Positions 42,005 through 49,864 of a stretch of DNA of 64,000 bases are shown here, piece after piece; positions within the stretch are counted from its first letter, which is position 1; every line of letters starts with the position of its first letter. This DNA comes from Motilibacter aurantiacus (lineage in GTDB: Bacteria > Actinomycetota > Actinomycetes > Motilibacterales > Motilibacteraceae). The notes under the pieces are model-generated. The model saw only the letters and a list, made by a program, of their open reading frames with translations, had not been told where the DNA came from and did no database searches. The stretch spans positions 1-64,000 of the forward strand of contig NZ_JAANNO010000009.1 in the NCBI RefSeq assembly GCF_011250645.1, in the 5' to 3' direction. Made by a program: the position numbers and the translations under genes.

Positions 42005-45000
42005 AGCCGCTGGACCCGCGGCTGCTCCGCCGCTCCCGGCACGCGCGGGTGGGCAGCGCGGCACTGGCCCTCACCGGGGCACTGGGCAGCGGGCTCGCGG
42101 TCGCCCAGGTCTTCGCGGTCGTCGGGCTCGTGTCGCCGGTGGCCGACCCGGGCCGCCTCCCGGCGCCGGCCACGCGGCTGCTGCCCGCGGCGGCCGTGCT
42201 GGCCGGGCTGGTGCTGGCTGCCGCGGCGGTGCGCTGGGCCGAGCAGCTGCTGGCGGTCCGGGTGGCGACGGCCGTCCAGGGCGAGCTGCGGTCGGCGGCG
42301 CTGCGGGCGGCCCTCCCGGTCGCCGGGCAGCTCGGGGTCGCCCGCGTCGCGACCCTGCTGACCTCCGGGCTGGCGGCCCTGGAGCCCTGGTTCACCGCGT
42401 ACCTGCCCTCGCTCGTCGTCGCCGCCGTGCTGCCGGTCGCCGTCGTGGCCGTTCTGGCCCTGCTCGACCCTGCGACGGCGGTCACCGTCGCCGTCACCCT
42501 GCCGCTGGTCCCGCTCTTCGCCGCCCTGCTCGGCTGGACCGCCCAGCGCCGGGCCGAGCGGCAGTGGCACGCGATGAGCCGGCTCGCCGCGCACTTCCTG
42601 GACGCCGTGCAGGGCCTGGCCACGCTGCGGGCGTACGGCAGGGCGGAGCGCCAGGCCGGCGTGGTCGCGGCAGCGACGGACGCGCACCGGCGCTCCACCC
42701 TCTCGGTGCTGCGTGTCGCCTTCCTGTCCTCCACCGCGCTCGACCTGGTCGGGACCGTCTCCGTCGGGCTGGTCGCCGTCTCCGCCGGCCTGCGCCTGGT
42801 CGACGGAAGCCTCGATCTGCGAACAGCGTTGCTGGTGATCCTGCTCGCTCCTCATGCCTACGCCCCGCTGCGCGAGGTCGGTGCCCGCTTCCACGCCAGC
42901 GCGGACGCGCTCGCCGTGCTGGACGAGCTCGACGCGGTGCTCGCGCGCGGCCCCGGTGCCCCGCGAGCCCTGAAGCAGGTTCCCGGACTGTGCGTGCGCG
43001 GGCTGGCCGCCTCGCCCGGAGGCGCCGACGGCCCCCGCTGCGGCCCCCTGGACCTCGACGTGCGCCCCGGCGAGCTGGTGGCCCTGACCGGCCCGTCCGG
43101 GGCGGGGAAGACGACCCTGCTACGGGCCTGCGCGGGGCTGTCGGCGTACGACGGCGAGCTGGCCCGCGCCGAGCGGGTCGCGTACCTGCCGCAGCGGCCT
43201 ACCTTCCCGGCGGCCCGCACCGCGCGCGAGGCCGTCACTGCGGGCCGGCCGGACGTGCCCGAGGCGGCGCTCCGGGCGGCGCTGGACGACGCAGGGGTCG
43301 AGCCCCCCGTGACCCTCGACACCCGGGTCGGCGAGCGGGGCGCCGGGCTGTCCGCGGGCCAGCGGCAGCGGCTCGCCCTGGCCCGGACGTTCCTCACCGC
43401 CCGCGGCGGCGCCCAGCTGCTGCTGCTCGACGAGCCGACGGCGCACCTGGACGCGGCGGCGGAGGCGCGTGTGGTGACGGCACTGCGTCGGCTCGCCGAC
43501 GACGGGTACGCAGTGCTCGCCGTCGCGCACCGGCCGGCGCTCGTGGCGGCCGCCGACCGGGTCGTGCACCTGCCCGCGCGGCCAACCGTGCCGGCTCCTG
43601 CCCCGCCGGCGCCGCGGCGCACCACGACCGGGGCGGGCGCGCAGCTCCCGGCGGCGCCGGTCACCGACCGCTGGCACCGCGCCCGCGACCTGCTCGCCGT
43701 TCTCGTCGGGGTGGCGGCCGCGCTCACCGGCCTCGGGCTGGTGGCGGCCGCGTCCTGGCTGATCGCCCGTGCAGCCGGGTCCCCGCCCGTGCTCGCGCTC
43801 TCGCTCGCGGTCGTCGCCGTGCGCGGCACCGCGGTCGCACGGCCGCTCCTGCGCTACGTCGAGCGCCTGCTCACCCACGAGGTCGCGCTCCGCCGGCTCG
43901 CCGAGTGGAGGTCGGAGGTCTACGCGCAGCTCGTGCCCCGCGTGCCCGGCCGGCACGTGCCCCGCCGCGGTGACCTGCTGACCCGGCTCGTCGCCGACGT
44001 CGACGCGCGCGCCGACGTGCGGGTGCGGTGGGCGCAGCCGGTGCTGGTCACGGCAGTGGCGGGCGCGGTCGCGCTCGCCGGGGCGTACGCGATCTGCCCA
44101 CCGGCCGCGACGGCCGCACTGCCGCTCCTGCTGCTGGCCGGGGTGGCCGCGCCCCTTGCCGCGGCCATCGGGGCGGGACGGCTCGCGGCGCGGCAGGCGG
44201 CCGCGGACGCCCGGCTGCAGGAAGAGGTGCTCGAGGCCCTCGACGGTGCCGACGACCTGCTGACGCTGCCGGCCGGGGCGGCCGGGGCTGCGGCCGGTGT
44301 GCAGGCCGCGGGACGCGCCTGCGACAGCGCCGCCCGTGCCCGCGCCCGCGTCGCGGGGCTCGCGGACGCGCTGGTCGGAGCCGGCTCCGGCCTGCTGCCT
44401 GCGGCCGTGGCTCTCGCGGCCGCGCCGGCCGTCGTCGCCGGCGAGCTGGCCCGCACCTCCTACGCCGTGCTGACCCTCGCCGCTCTGGGCGCCGGCGAGC
44501 TGCTCGCCCCGCTGCCGGCGGCGGCGCGGGCCCGCTCGCGCGGCTCGGTGGCCCGGGCGCGGCTGGCCGAGGTGCTGGGCACCGCACCGGCGGCGACCGA
44601 GCCCGCCGCCCCGCTCCCGCTGCCCGCGGGGACGCACCTGCAGCTGCGGGGCGTCCACGCCGGCTGGCAGGCCGGGAACCAGGTGCTGCGCGGGGTCGAC
44701 CTCGACCTGCCCGCGGGGGCGGTCGTGGGCGTCGTCGGCGCGTCCGGCAGCGGGAAGTCGACGCTGGGGGCGGTGCTGCTGCGCCTGCTCGACGTATCGG
44801 CGGGCAGCGTGCGGCTGGGCGGTGCAGAGCTCGCGCGGCTGCCCGGGGACGCGGTGCGCCGGCGGGTCGGGCACCTGTCCGACGACGAGCACGTGTTCGC
44901 CACCACGCTCCGGCAGAACCTCGCGCTGGCCCGGCCGGACGCCTCGGACGACCAACTGGTGCGCGCGCTCGGCCGCGCGCGCCTGGGCGACTGGTACGCC

Positions 45001-45336
45001 CGACTGCCCGGCGGCCTCGACACCCAGCTCGGCGACGGCGGCCGCGCCCTGTCCGGTGGCGAGCGACGCAGGCTCGCCATGGCCCGGGCACTGCTCGCCG
45101 ACCTGCCCGTGCTGGTCCTCGACGAGCCGACCGAGGGGCTGGACGAGCCCACGGCCCGCGCCCTCCTGACGGACCTGCTCGGAGCCGCGGACGGCCGCAC
45201 CGTCCTGCTGCTGACCCACCGACCGGAGGGGCTGGAGGCCGCCGACGCCGTCCTCCGGCTCGAGCACGGGGTGCTCCACCCGCACGAGCAGCCCGCAGCC
45301 CTGCCGCGGGTGGCCGACGAGCCGGTGACCTGCTGA
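42001..45336 (+). CDS. cydDC: Fused CydDC thiol/heme ABC exporter needed for cytochrome bd assembly
   Basis: A 1111-residue fusion of CydD and CydC. Half one has membrane helices (about residues 15-320) and an ATPase with GPSGAGKTT, LSAGQRQR and LLLLDEPTAHLD. Half two, after a Pro/Ala linker near 535, has helices (about 560-830) and an ATPase with GASGSGKST, LSGGERRR and LVLDEPTEGLD. In E. coli the two halves are separate proteins exporting thiols or heme to the outer face; the single-chain form is common in actinobacteria. GTG 42001 overlaps the cydB stop. Confidence 0.94.
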   Translation: MKPLDPRLLRRSRHARVGSAALALTGALGSGLAVAQVFAVVGLVSPVADPGRLPAPATRLLPAAAVLAGLVLAAAAVRWAEQLLAVRVATAVQGELRSAALRAALPVAGQLGVARVATLLTSGLAALEPWFTAYLPSLVVAAVLPVAVVAVLALLDPATAVTVAVTLPLVPLFAALLGWTAQRRAERQWHAMSRLAAHFLDAVQGLATLRAYGRAERQAGVVAAATDAHRRSTLSVLRVAFLSSTALDLVGTVSVGLVAVSAGLRLVDGSLDLRTALLVILLAPHAYAPLREVGARFHASADALAVLDELDAVLARGPGAPRALKQVPGLCVRGLAASPGGADGPRCGPLDLDVRPGELVALTGPSGAGKTTLLRACAGLSAYDGELARAERVAYLPQRPTFPAARTAREAVTAGRPDVPEAALRAALDDAGVEPPVTLDTRVGERGAGLSAGQRQRLALARTFLTARGGAQLLLLDEPTAHLDAAAEARVVTALRRLADDGYAVLAVAHRPALVAAADRVVHLPARPTVPAPAPPAPRRTTTGAGAQLPAAPVTDRWHRARDLLAVLVGVAAALTGLGLVAAASWLIARAAGSPPVLALSLAVVAVRGTAVARPLLRYVERLLTHEVALRRLAEWRSEVYAQLVPRVPGRHVPRRGDLLTRLVADVDARADVRVRWAQPVLVTAVAGAVALAGAYAICPPAATAALPLLLLAGVAAPLAAAIGAGRLAARQAAADARLQEEVLEALDGADDLLTLPAGAAGAAAGVQAAGRACDSAARARARVAGLADALVGAGSGLLPAAVALAAAPAVVAGELARTSYAVLTLAALGAGELLAPLPAAARARSRGSVARARLAEVLGTAPAATEPAAPLPLPAGTHLQLRGVHAGWQAGNQVLRGVDLDLPAGAVVGVVGASGSGKSTLGAVLLRLLDVSAGSVRLGGAELARLPGDAVRRRVGHLSDDEHVFATTLRQNLALARPDASDDQLVRALGRARLGDWYARLPGGLDTQLGDGGRALSGGERRRLAMARALLADLPVLVLDEPTEGLDEPTARALLTDLLGAADGRTVLLLTHRPEGLEAADAVLRLEHGVLHPHEQPAALPRVADEPVTC

Positions 45337-45345
45337 GCTCTCCGC

Positions 45346-45816
45346 TCAGCGGTAGCTGAAGACGGTCTCGTTGTAGCGGTGCAGCAGCTTGGCGAAGAGG
45401 TTCACGTCGGCCTCGTCCCAGCTCGCGAGCAGCTCGCCGAAGTACTCGCGACGGGCCTCCCTCATCCGCCGGATGCGCGCGCGCCCGTCCTCGGTGATCT
45501 TGAGCACCGTCGCCCTGCCGTCGGTCTCGTCCGGGTGGCGCTCCACCAGGCCGAGCTTCTCCAGGGTGGCGACCTGCCGGCTGATCGTCGGCTTGCCGAC
45601 GCCGAAGAAGGCGGCGAGGTCGGTGCCGCGCGCCCCGTCCACCTGGTCCAGCCGGATCAACAGCCCGTACGCGTCGTTCTCGAGCTCCGGGTGGATCTGG
45701 CGCGCGAACTCCTGGGAGGTCCCGCGGGCCCGGCGCAGCAGGACGGTGAGCTCCTGCTCGACGCCGACGTGACCGGTGCGCTGGGCCGTGCCCTCGGTGT
45801 CACTGGCTCCGGTCAT
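45346..45816 (-). CDS. MarR-family transcriptional regulator
   Basis: A 156-residue winged-helix regulator (ARGTDLAAFFGVGKPTISRQ as the recognition region, then the wing PDETDGRATVLKITEDG). ATG 45816 has AAAGGG seven bases upstream. It is convergent with cydDC and lies between it and the deacetylase gene. An inverted repeat CACCGC-N7-GCGGTG lies 26 bases upstream of the start and may be its own operator. Its ligand is unknown. Confidence 0.9.
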   Translation of the reverse strand: MTGASDTEGTAQRTGHVGVEQELTVLLRRARGTSQEFARQIHPELENDAYGLLIRLDQVDGARGTDLAAFFGVGKPTISRQVATLEKLGLVERHPDETDGRATVLKITEDGRARIRRMREARREYFGELLASWDEADVNLFAKLLHRYNETVFSYR

Positions 45817-45841
45817 GCCACGCCCTTTCTCGTGCCTGGTC

Positions 45842-45860
45842 CACCGCAGCGTTCGCGGTG
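45842..45860. promoter_or_regulatory. Inverted repeat upstream of marR-like gene
   Basis: CACCGC-N7-GCGGTG, a perfect 6-bp dyad, close to the MarR start. MarR proteins usually bind such dyads over their own promoter. Evidence is position only. Confidence 0.35.
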
Positions 45861-45940
45861 AGCCCACCCTGCCATGGCACGCGCCGGACGGGCGCACGAC
45901 GCGGCGACGCTCGACCCCCCGCTCAGGGGCGTCGCGGGCG

Positions 45941-47011
45941 TCAGATGCCGACGAGCATCCGGTCCACCTGGGCGAGCAGCGCCGCTCGTCCCGCGTCGTC
46001 GATCTTGCTCGACCGGGCCGACTGCACGAGGGCGCGGATCTCCCGGAGGCGCCGGCGCTGGGCGTCGACGTTCCCGCACAGCTGGGCCTGCTCGCCCTGC
46101 TCGACGAGGCGGCCGAGGTCGCGGGCGAGGCTGCGCACGACCGAGCCCGCCGCGACGAGGTCGGCCACGTCGACCGACAGGTGGCGCACCGACTCGCCCC
46201 GGACGATGGCGTACGGCTGCGGCGGCGTCTGCGGCGGGTCGCCGGCGAAGAGGAGCGGCTTGTACGGCACGGGGCTCACGATCGCCGGGATCGGCTGAGC
46301 CGACGGCCTGAGCCGGCCCGGGACCACCTGGCCCGCCGCGTTGACGACGCCGAAGCAGTAGCCGCGCGCCCGGACGCCGTCTAGCACCTGCGGGAGGGCC
46401 TCCTGCACGGCCGCGCCCGCCGGGGTGTCGATCGGGCCGTCGTGGAACAGCAGGATCCGGTCGGGTGAGAGGTTGTTCAGGATCGCGTCGCGGATCGTCG
46501 TCGCGGTGGTCTCGGCGCGGAAGTCGTTCCCCCCGAGGTTGGACGGGACGCTGACGTAGCCCGCATCGGCGATCGCCTGGCGCAGCGGGGCGCCGTTGCC
46601 GGACCCGCCCGGAGCACGGAAGCCCTTGAAGGCGAAGGTCGCGCCCGAGCCCAGGATGACGGACTCGGCCGCGAGGATCTCGCGTCGCATGTCCGCCGGG
46701 GCGAGCTGGCCCATGTTGACGTGGCGGTAGGAGTGGTTGATGACCGAGTGGCCCTCGCGGACCTCGAACTCGGTGATGTGCGGGTTGGCCGCGACGCGCA
46801 TCCCGATGTCCGCGAACGAGGCGGGGACGAGCTTCTCGCGCAACACGCGCAGCGTCTGCGGTCGGTAGCTCGACGGCCCGTCGTCGAAGACGAGGCCGAC
46901 GGTCCCGCTCGGGCACACCTCGTCGACCGCGACGGCGGCCGTGGGGAGCGAGACGAGGGCACCGGCGCTCAGGGCCGCTGCCGACACGGCGGCGAGGACG
47001 AGCTTCTTCAT
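45941..47011 (-). CDS. Secreted polysaccharide deacetylase (CE4) with C-terminal helical module
   Basis: A 356-residue exported NodB-type deacetylase. A Sec signal peptide ends near AVA at residue 28. The catalytic motifs are LVFDDGPSSY (first Asp pair), NHSYRH (zinc histidines) and FRAPGG; ILLFHDG is the usual late His motif. Substrates in the family are chitin, peptidoglycan or acetyl-xylan. The last 75 residues (LARDLGRLVEQGEQAQLCG to LLAQVDRMLV) are a helical module that also ends the two GH43-type proteins downstream. ATG 47011 follows GGAGG. Its promoter carries the CCAGATCTGG palindrome. Confidence 0.88.
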   Translation of the reverse strand: MKKLVLAAVSAAALSAGALVSLPTAAVAVDEVCPSGTVGLVFDDGPSSYRPQTLRVLREKLVPASFADIGMRVAANPHITEFEVREGHSVINHSYRHVNMGQLAPADMRREILAAESVILGSGATFAFKGFRAPGGSGNGAPLRQAIADAGYVSVPSNLGGNDFRAETTATTIRDAILNNLSPDRILLFHDGPIDTPAGAAVQEALPQVLDGVRARGYCFGVVNAAGQVVPGRLRPSAQPIPAIVSPVPYKPLLFAGDPPQTPPQPYAIVRGESVRHLSVDVADLVAAGSVVRSLARDLGRLVEQGEQAQLCGNVDAQRRRLREIRALVQSARSSKIDDAGRAALLAQVDRMLVGI

Positions 47012-47062
47012 CGAAGCCTCCGCGAGGACGACGACGGCGGCGAGTGGGCCGACGTCTCCCGC

Positions 47063-47111
47063 AACCTACGAGAGCGCCATTCCGGCCGTCAACGGGCCAG
47101 ATCTGGACGAA
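47063..47111 (-). promoter_or_regulatory. Promoter of the deacetylase gene with CCAGATCTGG palindrome
   Basis: On the minus strand TTCGTCCAGATCTGG (47111-47097) is followed by TTGACG (47092-47087), an 18-bp spacer and TAGGTT (47068-47063). The 24 bases from the palindrome to the -35 box are nearly identical to those at the esterase promoter (16083-16062). Confidence 0.6.
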
Positions 47112-47142
47112 CGCCGGTCGACCCCGCCGCTTCGTGCGGCCC

Positions 47143-47171
47143 TTGACGCTGTCCGGAGCCGCGGTTAAGTT
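47143..47171 (+). promoter_or_regulatory. Promoter toward the first GH43-type gene
   Basis: TTGACG (47143-47148), a 17-bp spacer and TAAGTT (47166-47171). It points to the gene at 47475 through a leader of about 300 bases that contains a LacI-type operator and a tandem repeat. Confidence 0.45.
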
Positions 47172-47300
47172 CGGCCCCGCGACGAAAGCGCGCTGTACCC
47201 CGGTTCGCACACCGGAGGCAGCACCGCGTCCCGAGGCCGTCCACAGCGGCCGGGCGTCGGCGATCCCGCTCGCGCGAAGACACGGGTGAAGCGCAGTTCG

Positions 47301-47314
47301 TGTGAACGCTCACA
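47301..47314. promoter_or_regulatory. LacI-type operator TGTGAACGCTCACA
   Basis: Half-sites TGTGA and TCACA around a CG centre, fitting the TGTNANCGNTNACA pattern of LacI operators. It lies in the leader of the GH43-type gene at 47475. A related site, TGTGAGCGATAACA, lies before the second GH43 gene. Confidence 0.6.
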
Positions 47315-47405
47315 GCGCTTGCCCGGCGCCCTCGTCGTGCACCCTGACGCGGCTCCGCACCGCAAGCGGCCGCGGCTACCACGGCGCGCGACGCGGAGCA
47401 GTACC

Positions 47406-47450
47406 CCCACCACCACGCCCACCACCACGCCCACCACCACGCCCACCACG
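47406..47450 (+). repeat. CCCACCACCACG tandem repeat in the mRNA leader
   Basis: Three complete 12-bp units (47406, 47418, 47430) and a shortened fourth. The transcript here would contain almost no G, so it should be unstructured. It ends about 20 bases before the ribosome site of the gene at 47475. Confidence 0.75.
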
Positions 47451-47474
47451 ACAACGACGACGTCGGAGGAGCTC

Positions 47475-49469
47475 ATGGACAACGACATCCCGAACGGCAT
47501 GGGGCGACGCGCGTTCCTGCGCGCATCAGCAGTGGGGGCGGCCGCCGCCGCCGTGCCACTCGCCCTCGAGGCGGCCCCGGCGGAGGCCGCGCCGCTGCAC
47601 ACCACCGTCGGCACCCGCCTGCAGCCGAAGTACGCGACGGCTCCTGTCGACATGAGCAAGACGTACGTGAACCCGATCAACCTGCCGTGGATGGAGGTGC
47701 GCAGGACGCCCAGCACGCTGCCTGCCACCGACGCCGGCATCAACTCGACGCAGATGCTCCCGATCCTCGCGAAGGAGCAGTGGGTCGAGGCGGACGGCCG
47801 CAACCTCGTCGGCCGCGCCAGGACCGGGTTCCGGGTCCTGAGCGAGAACGCCTTCCGCACGATGGCCGACTTCTCGGCCGTCAACTACGACGGGACGATC
47901 TGGCTCTACCTCTCGGGCAGCATGCAGAACGGCAACCGGGCGGTGTACTCCACGACGGACTACATCAACTGGACCATGCACGAGATGAACATCGGGCCGA
48001 CCGCTCCCACGGCGGTCCGGGTGAACGGCAAGTACTACCTCGCCGGCAACAACTCGCCGGTGTACGTCGCCGACAGCCCGACGGGCCCCTGGACGCAGCT
48101 GGGCCGGTTCACCCGGCCCGGAGGCCAGACCCTCAGCCCCGGCGACGTGCAGTTCTTCCTCGACGAGGACACCAACCGGCTCTTCCTCTCCTACAACATC
48201 GGCGCGCCGATCATGGGTGTCGAGCTCGACCCGAACAACCCCACTCGCCTGTTGAGCGAGCCCGTCGTGGTCGTCGACTTCGACCCGCACGAGGAGTGGA
48301 TGCACCTCGGCGACAGCAAGCAGATGTACAACCTGGGCTACGTCGAGGGCTCTCAGCTCTTCAAGATCGGCCAGCAGTACTACATCCAGGTCGCGTCCGG
48401 CGGCACCGAGCACACCACGTACTCGACCGGCGTCTACAAGTCGACGGGCGGCCCCCTCGGCCCCTTCGTCCCGCAGGCGAACAACCCGATCGGCCAGGAG
48501 ATCGGCGGGAACTTCCCGAGCTCGCTCTACCCCGACGCCGGCCACGGCAGCTTCGTCCAGGACGCCGACGGCAACCTCGTCTTCTTCTACACCTACGTCA
48601 TCGCGTACGAGGAGATCTTCGAGCGCCGGATGGGGATCGACATCTGCGAGGTGGACGACAGGGGCAACATCTCCTGCCGGATCACGAACACGCCGCAGCT
48701 GTCGCCCGCCGCACAGCCCCCGGCGGGCAACACCAGCCGGGACGCCGGCCTCTACAACCTCGCCACGAACTCGTACGCCTACTGGGCCAGCAGCTACGCG
48801 CCCGGGCGCACGCCGTACTACGCCACGGACCGCACGTTCAGCACCTGGTGGGAGCCGCGCGACGGCGACCCGTCGCCGACCTTCGTCGTGGGCCTGAGCA
48901 ACGCGTTCCACGTCTCGGCGATCCAGATCAACTGGAAGGAGCTCGGGCAGGCCTTCACGGCGAGGAACGCCGTGAAGTACACGGTGGAGTTCTTCGACAT
49001 CAACGCCAACGCATGGGCGCCGCTCGTGGACAAGAGCCAGAACACCACCGCCCTCCCGGTCGACTACCTGCCGTTCGACCGGGTCTTCACGCACGCGATC
49101 CGGGTGCGCATCCTCGGGACGACCGAGAACGTCAAGGTGGGGATCCTGCAGCTCAACGTGTTCGGCGAGAACTACACGCTGACCGCGTCGAAGGGGATGA
49201 TGGACCTCACCCACGGGTTGAGCCTCGACCCGCTCTACGCCACGCTCGACGCCCTTGTCGCCGCGGGCGACCTGCAGCGCAGCGTGGCGCGCGACCTGCG
49301 CGCCTACCTCGATGACGCCCGTACGGCGCAGGCCGGCGGCGACGACCAGCAGGTGCGCGCGCTCCTCACCCAGTTGCGGGACGTCGTCCTGGCTGCGCGG
49401 CCGGCGAAGATCGGAGCCACCGCCAAGACGGCCCTGCTCGACGAGCTCGCTCCCTGGCTGCGGCCCTGA
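47475..49469 (+). CDS. Tat-exported GH43-like beta-propeller protein with discoidin domain
   Basis: A 664-residue exported protein. The N-terminus carries a twin-arginine signal (MGRRAFLRASAVGAAAAAVP). Residues about 75-430 form a five-bladed beta-propeller resembling GH43/GH117-type enzymes (DGTIWLYLSGSMQNG, YSTTDYINWTMHEM, YLAGNNSPVYVADSPTGPW, YPDAGHGSFVQDADG). A discoidin/F5-8C-like carbohydrate-binding domain spans about 450-580. The last 80 residues are the same helical module as in the deacetylase before it and the GH43 after it. ATG 47475 has GGAGGAG. Substrate is probably a plant or algal oligosaccharide; the exact activity cannot be read. Confidence 0.8.
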   Translation: MDNDIPNGMGRRAFLRASAVGAAAAAVPLALEAAPAEAAPLHTTVGTRLQPKYATAPVDMSKTYVNPINLPWMEVRRTPSTLPATDAGINSTQMLPILAKEQWVEADGRNLVGRARTGFRVLSENAFRTMADFSAVNYDGTIWLYLSGSMQNGNRAVYSTTDYINWTMHEMNIGPTAPTAVRVNGKYYLAGNNSPVYVADSPTGPWTQLGRFTRPGGQTLSPGDVQFFLDEDTNRLFLSYNIGAPIMGVELDPNNPTRLLSEPVVVVDFDPHEEWMHLGDSKQMYNLGYVEGSQLFKIGQQYYIQVASGGTEHTTYSTGVYKSTGGPLGPFVPQANNPIGQEIGGNFPSSLYPDAGHGSFVQDADGNLVFFYTYVIAYEEIFERRMGIDICEVDDRGNISCRITNTPQLSPAAQPPAGNTSRDAGLYNLATNSYAYWASSYAPGRTPYYATDRTFSTWWEPRDGDPSPTFVVGLSNAFHVSAIQINWKELGQAFTARNAVKYTVEFFDINANAWAPLVDKSQNTTALPVDYLPFDRVFTHAIRVRILGTTENVKVGILQLNVFGENYTLTASKGMMDLTHGLSLDPLYATLDALVAAGDLQRSVARDLRAYLDDARTAQAGGDDQQVRALLTQLRDVVLAARPAKIGATAKTALLDELAPWLRP

Positions 49470-49506
49470 CCCGGCGGCCCTGACCCGGCGACGGCGACCC
49501 GGGGAC

Positions 49507-49579
49507 CCCGTGGCCGGATGGACGGGCAATGGCCCGTCCACCCGGCCACGGGTGCCTCCGACAACGATTTGTCGGAGGC
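49507..49579 (+). terminator. Two tandem hairpins after the GH43-type gene
   Basis: The first has 21-base arms (49507-49527 and 49532-49552) with one mismatch and an AATG loop. The second has perfect 11-base arms (49554-49564 and 49569-49579) with a CGAT loop. Both follow the stop at 49469, so they should block transcription into the next gene, which then needs its own promoter. Confidence 0.75.
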
Positions 49580-49584
49580 AACAA

Positions 49585-49685
49585 CGAAAACTTTCGCTAC
49601 CCATTGCCACTGCGTTCGAGGCGCCTCTAGCGTGGCCGCGCCGGTGCCCCTGGACCCGGGACGCCGGCGGTTGTGAGCGATAACA
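49585..49685 (+). promoter_or_regulatory. Regulatory region of the large GH43 gene
   Basis: It contains CGAAAACTTTCG (49585-49596), close to the CGAAA/TTTCG dyad known upstream of actinobacterial xylanase genes, a possible TTGCCA...TAGCGT promoter between about 49604 and 49635, and TGTGAGCGATAACA (49672-49685), a LacI-type operator downstream of that promoter. The layout fits repression by the LacI protein at 54095. Confidence 0.5.
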
Positions 49686-49849
49686 GAATCCGACGCGGAG
49701 CGCCTGTGCGAGGGCGCTCCGCAGCTGGCCAGACAAGGAGGAGTGCGGCAGCGACGGGACCGGTCGGACTCGGCCCTCTCGCCTTCCGCCCCACGGCAGT
49801 TCACCGCTGACGACGGACAGCGGGCTGCACCCGGGACATACGAAGGAGT

Positions 49850-49864
49850 ATGCGACCCCCATGA
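49850..49864 (+). CDS. Four-codon leader open frame overlapping the GH43 start
   Basis: ATG CGA CCC CCA TGA, with GAAGGAG directly before the ATG. Its stop overlaps the ATG of the large gene at 49861 (ATGA). The main gene has no better placed ribosome site, so ribosomes probably load at the leader and re-initiate. It may equally be a chance arrangement. Confidence 0.4.
   Translation: MRPP

Noticed and set aside
47406-47450. Short tandem repeat as a CRISPR array
   Set aside because: Units abut with no spacers and no cas genes are present.
49671-49686. Similarity to the E. coli lac operator as a sign of vector contamination
   Set aside because: The flanks are native high-GC sequence and a related operator precedes the neighbouring GH gene; it fits the general LacI-family pattern.
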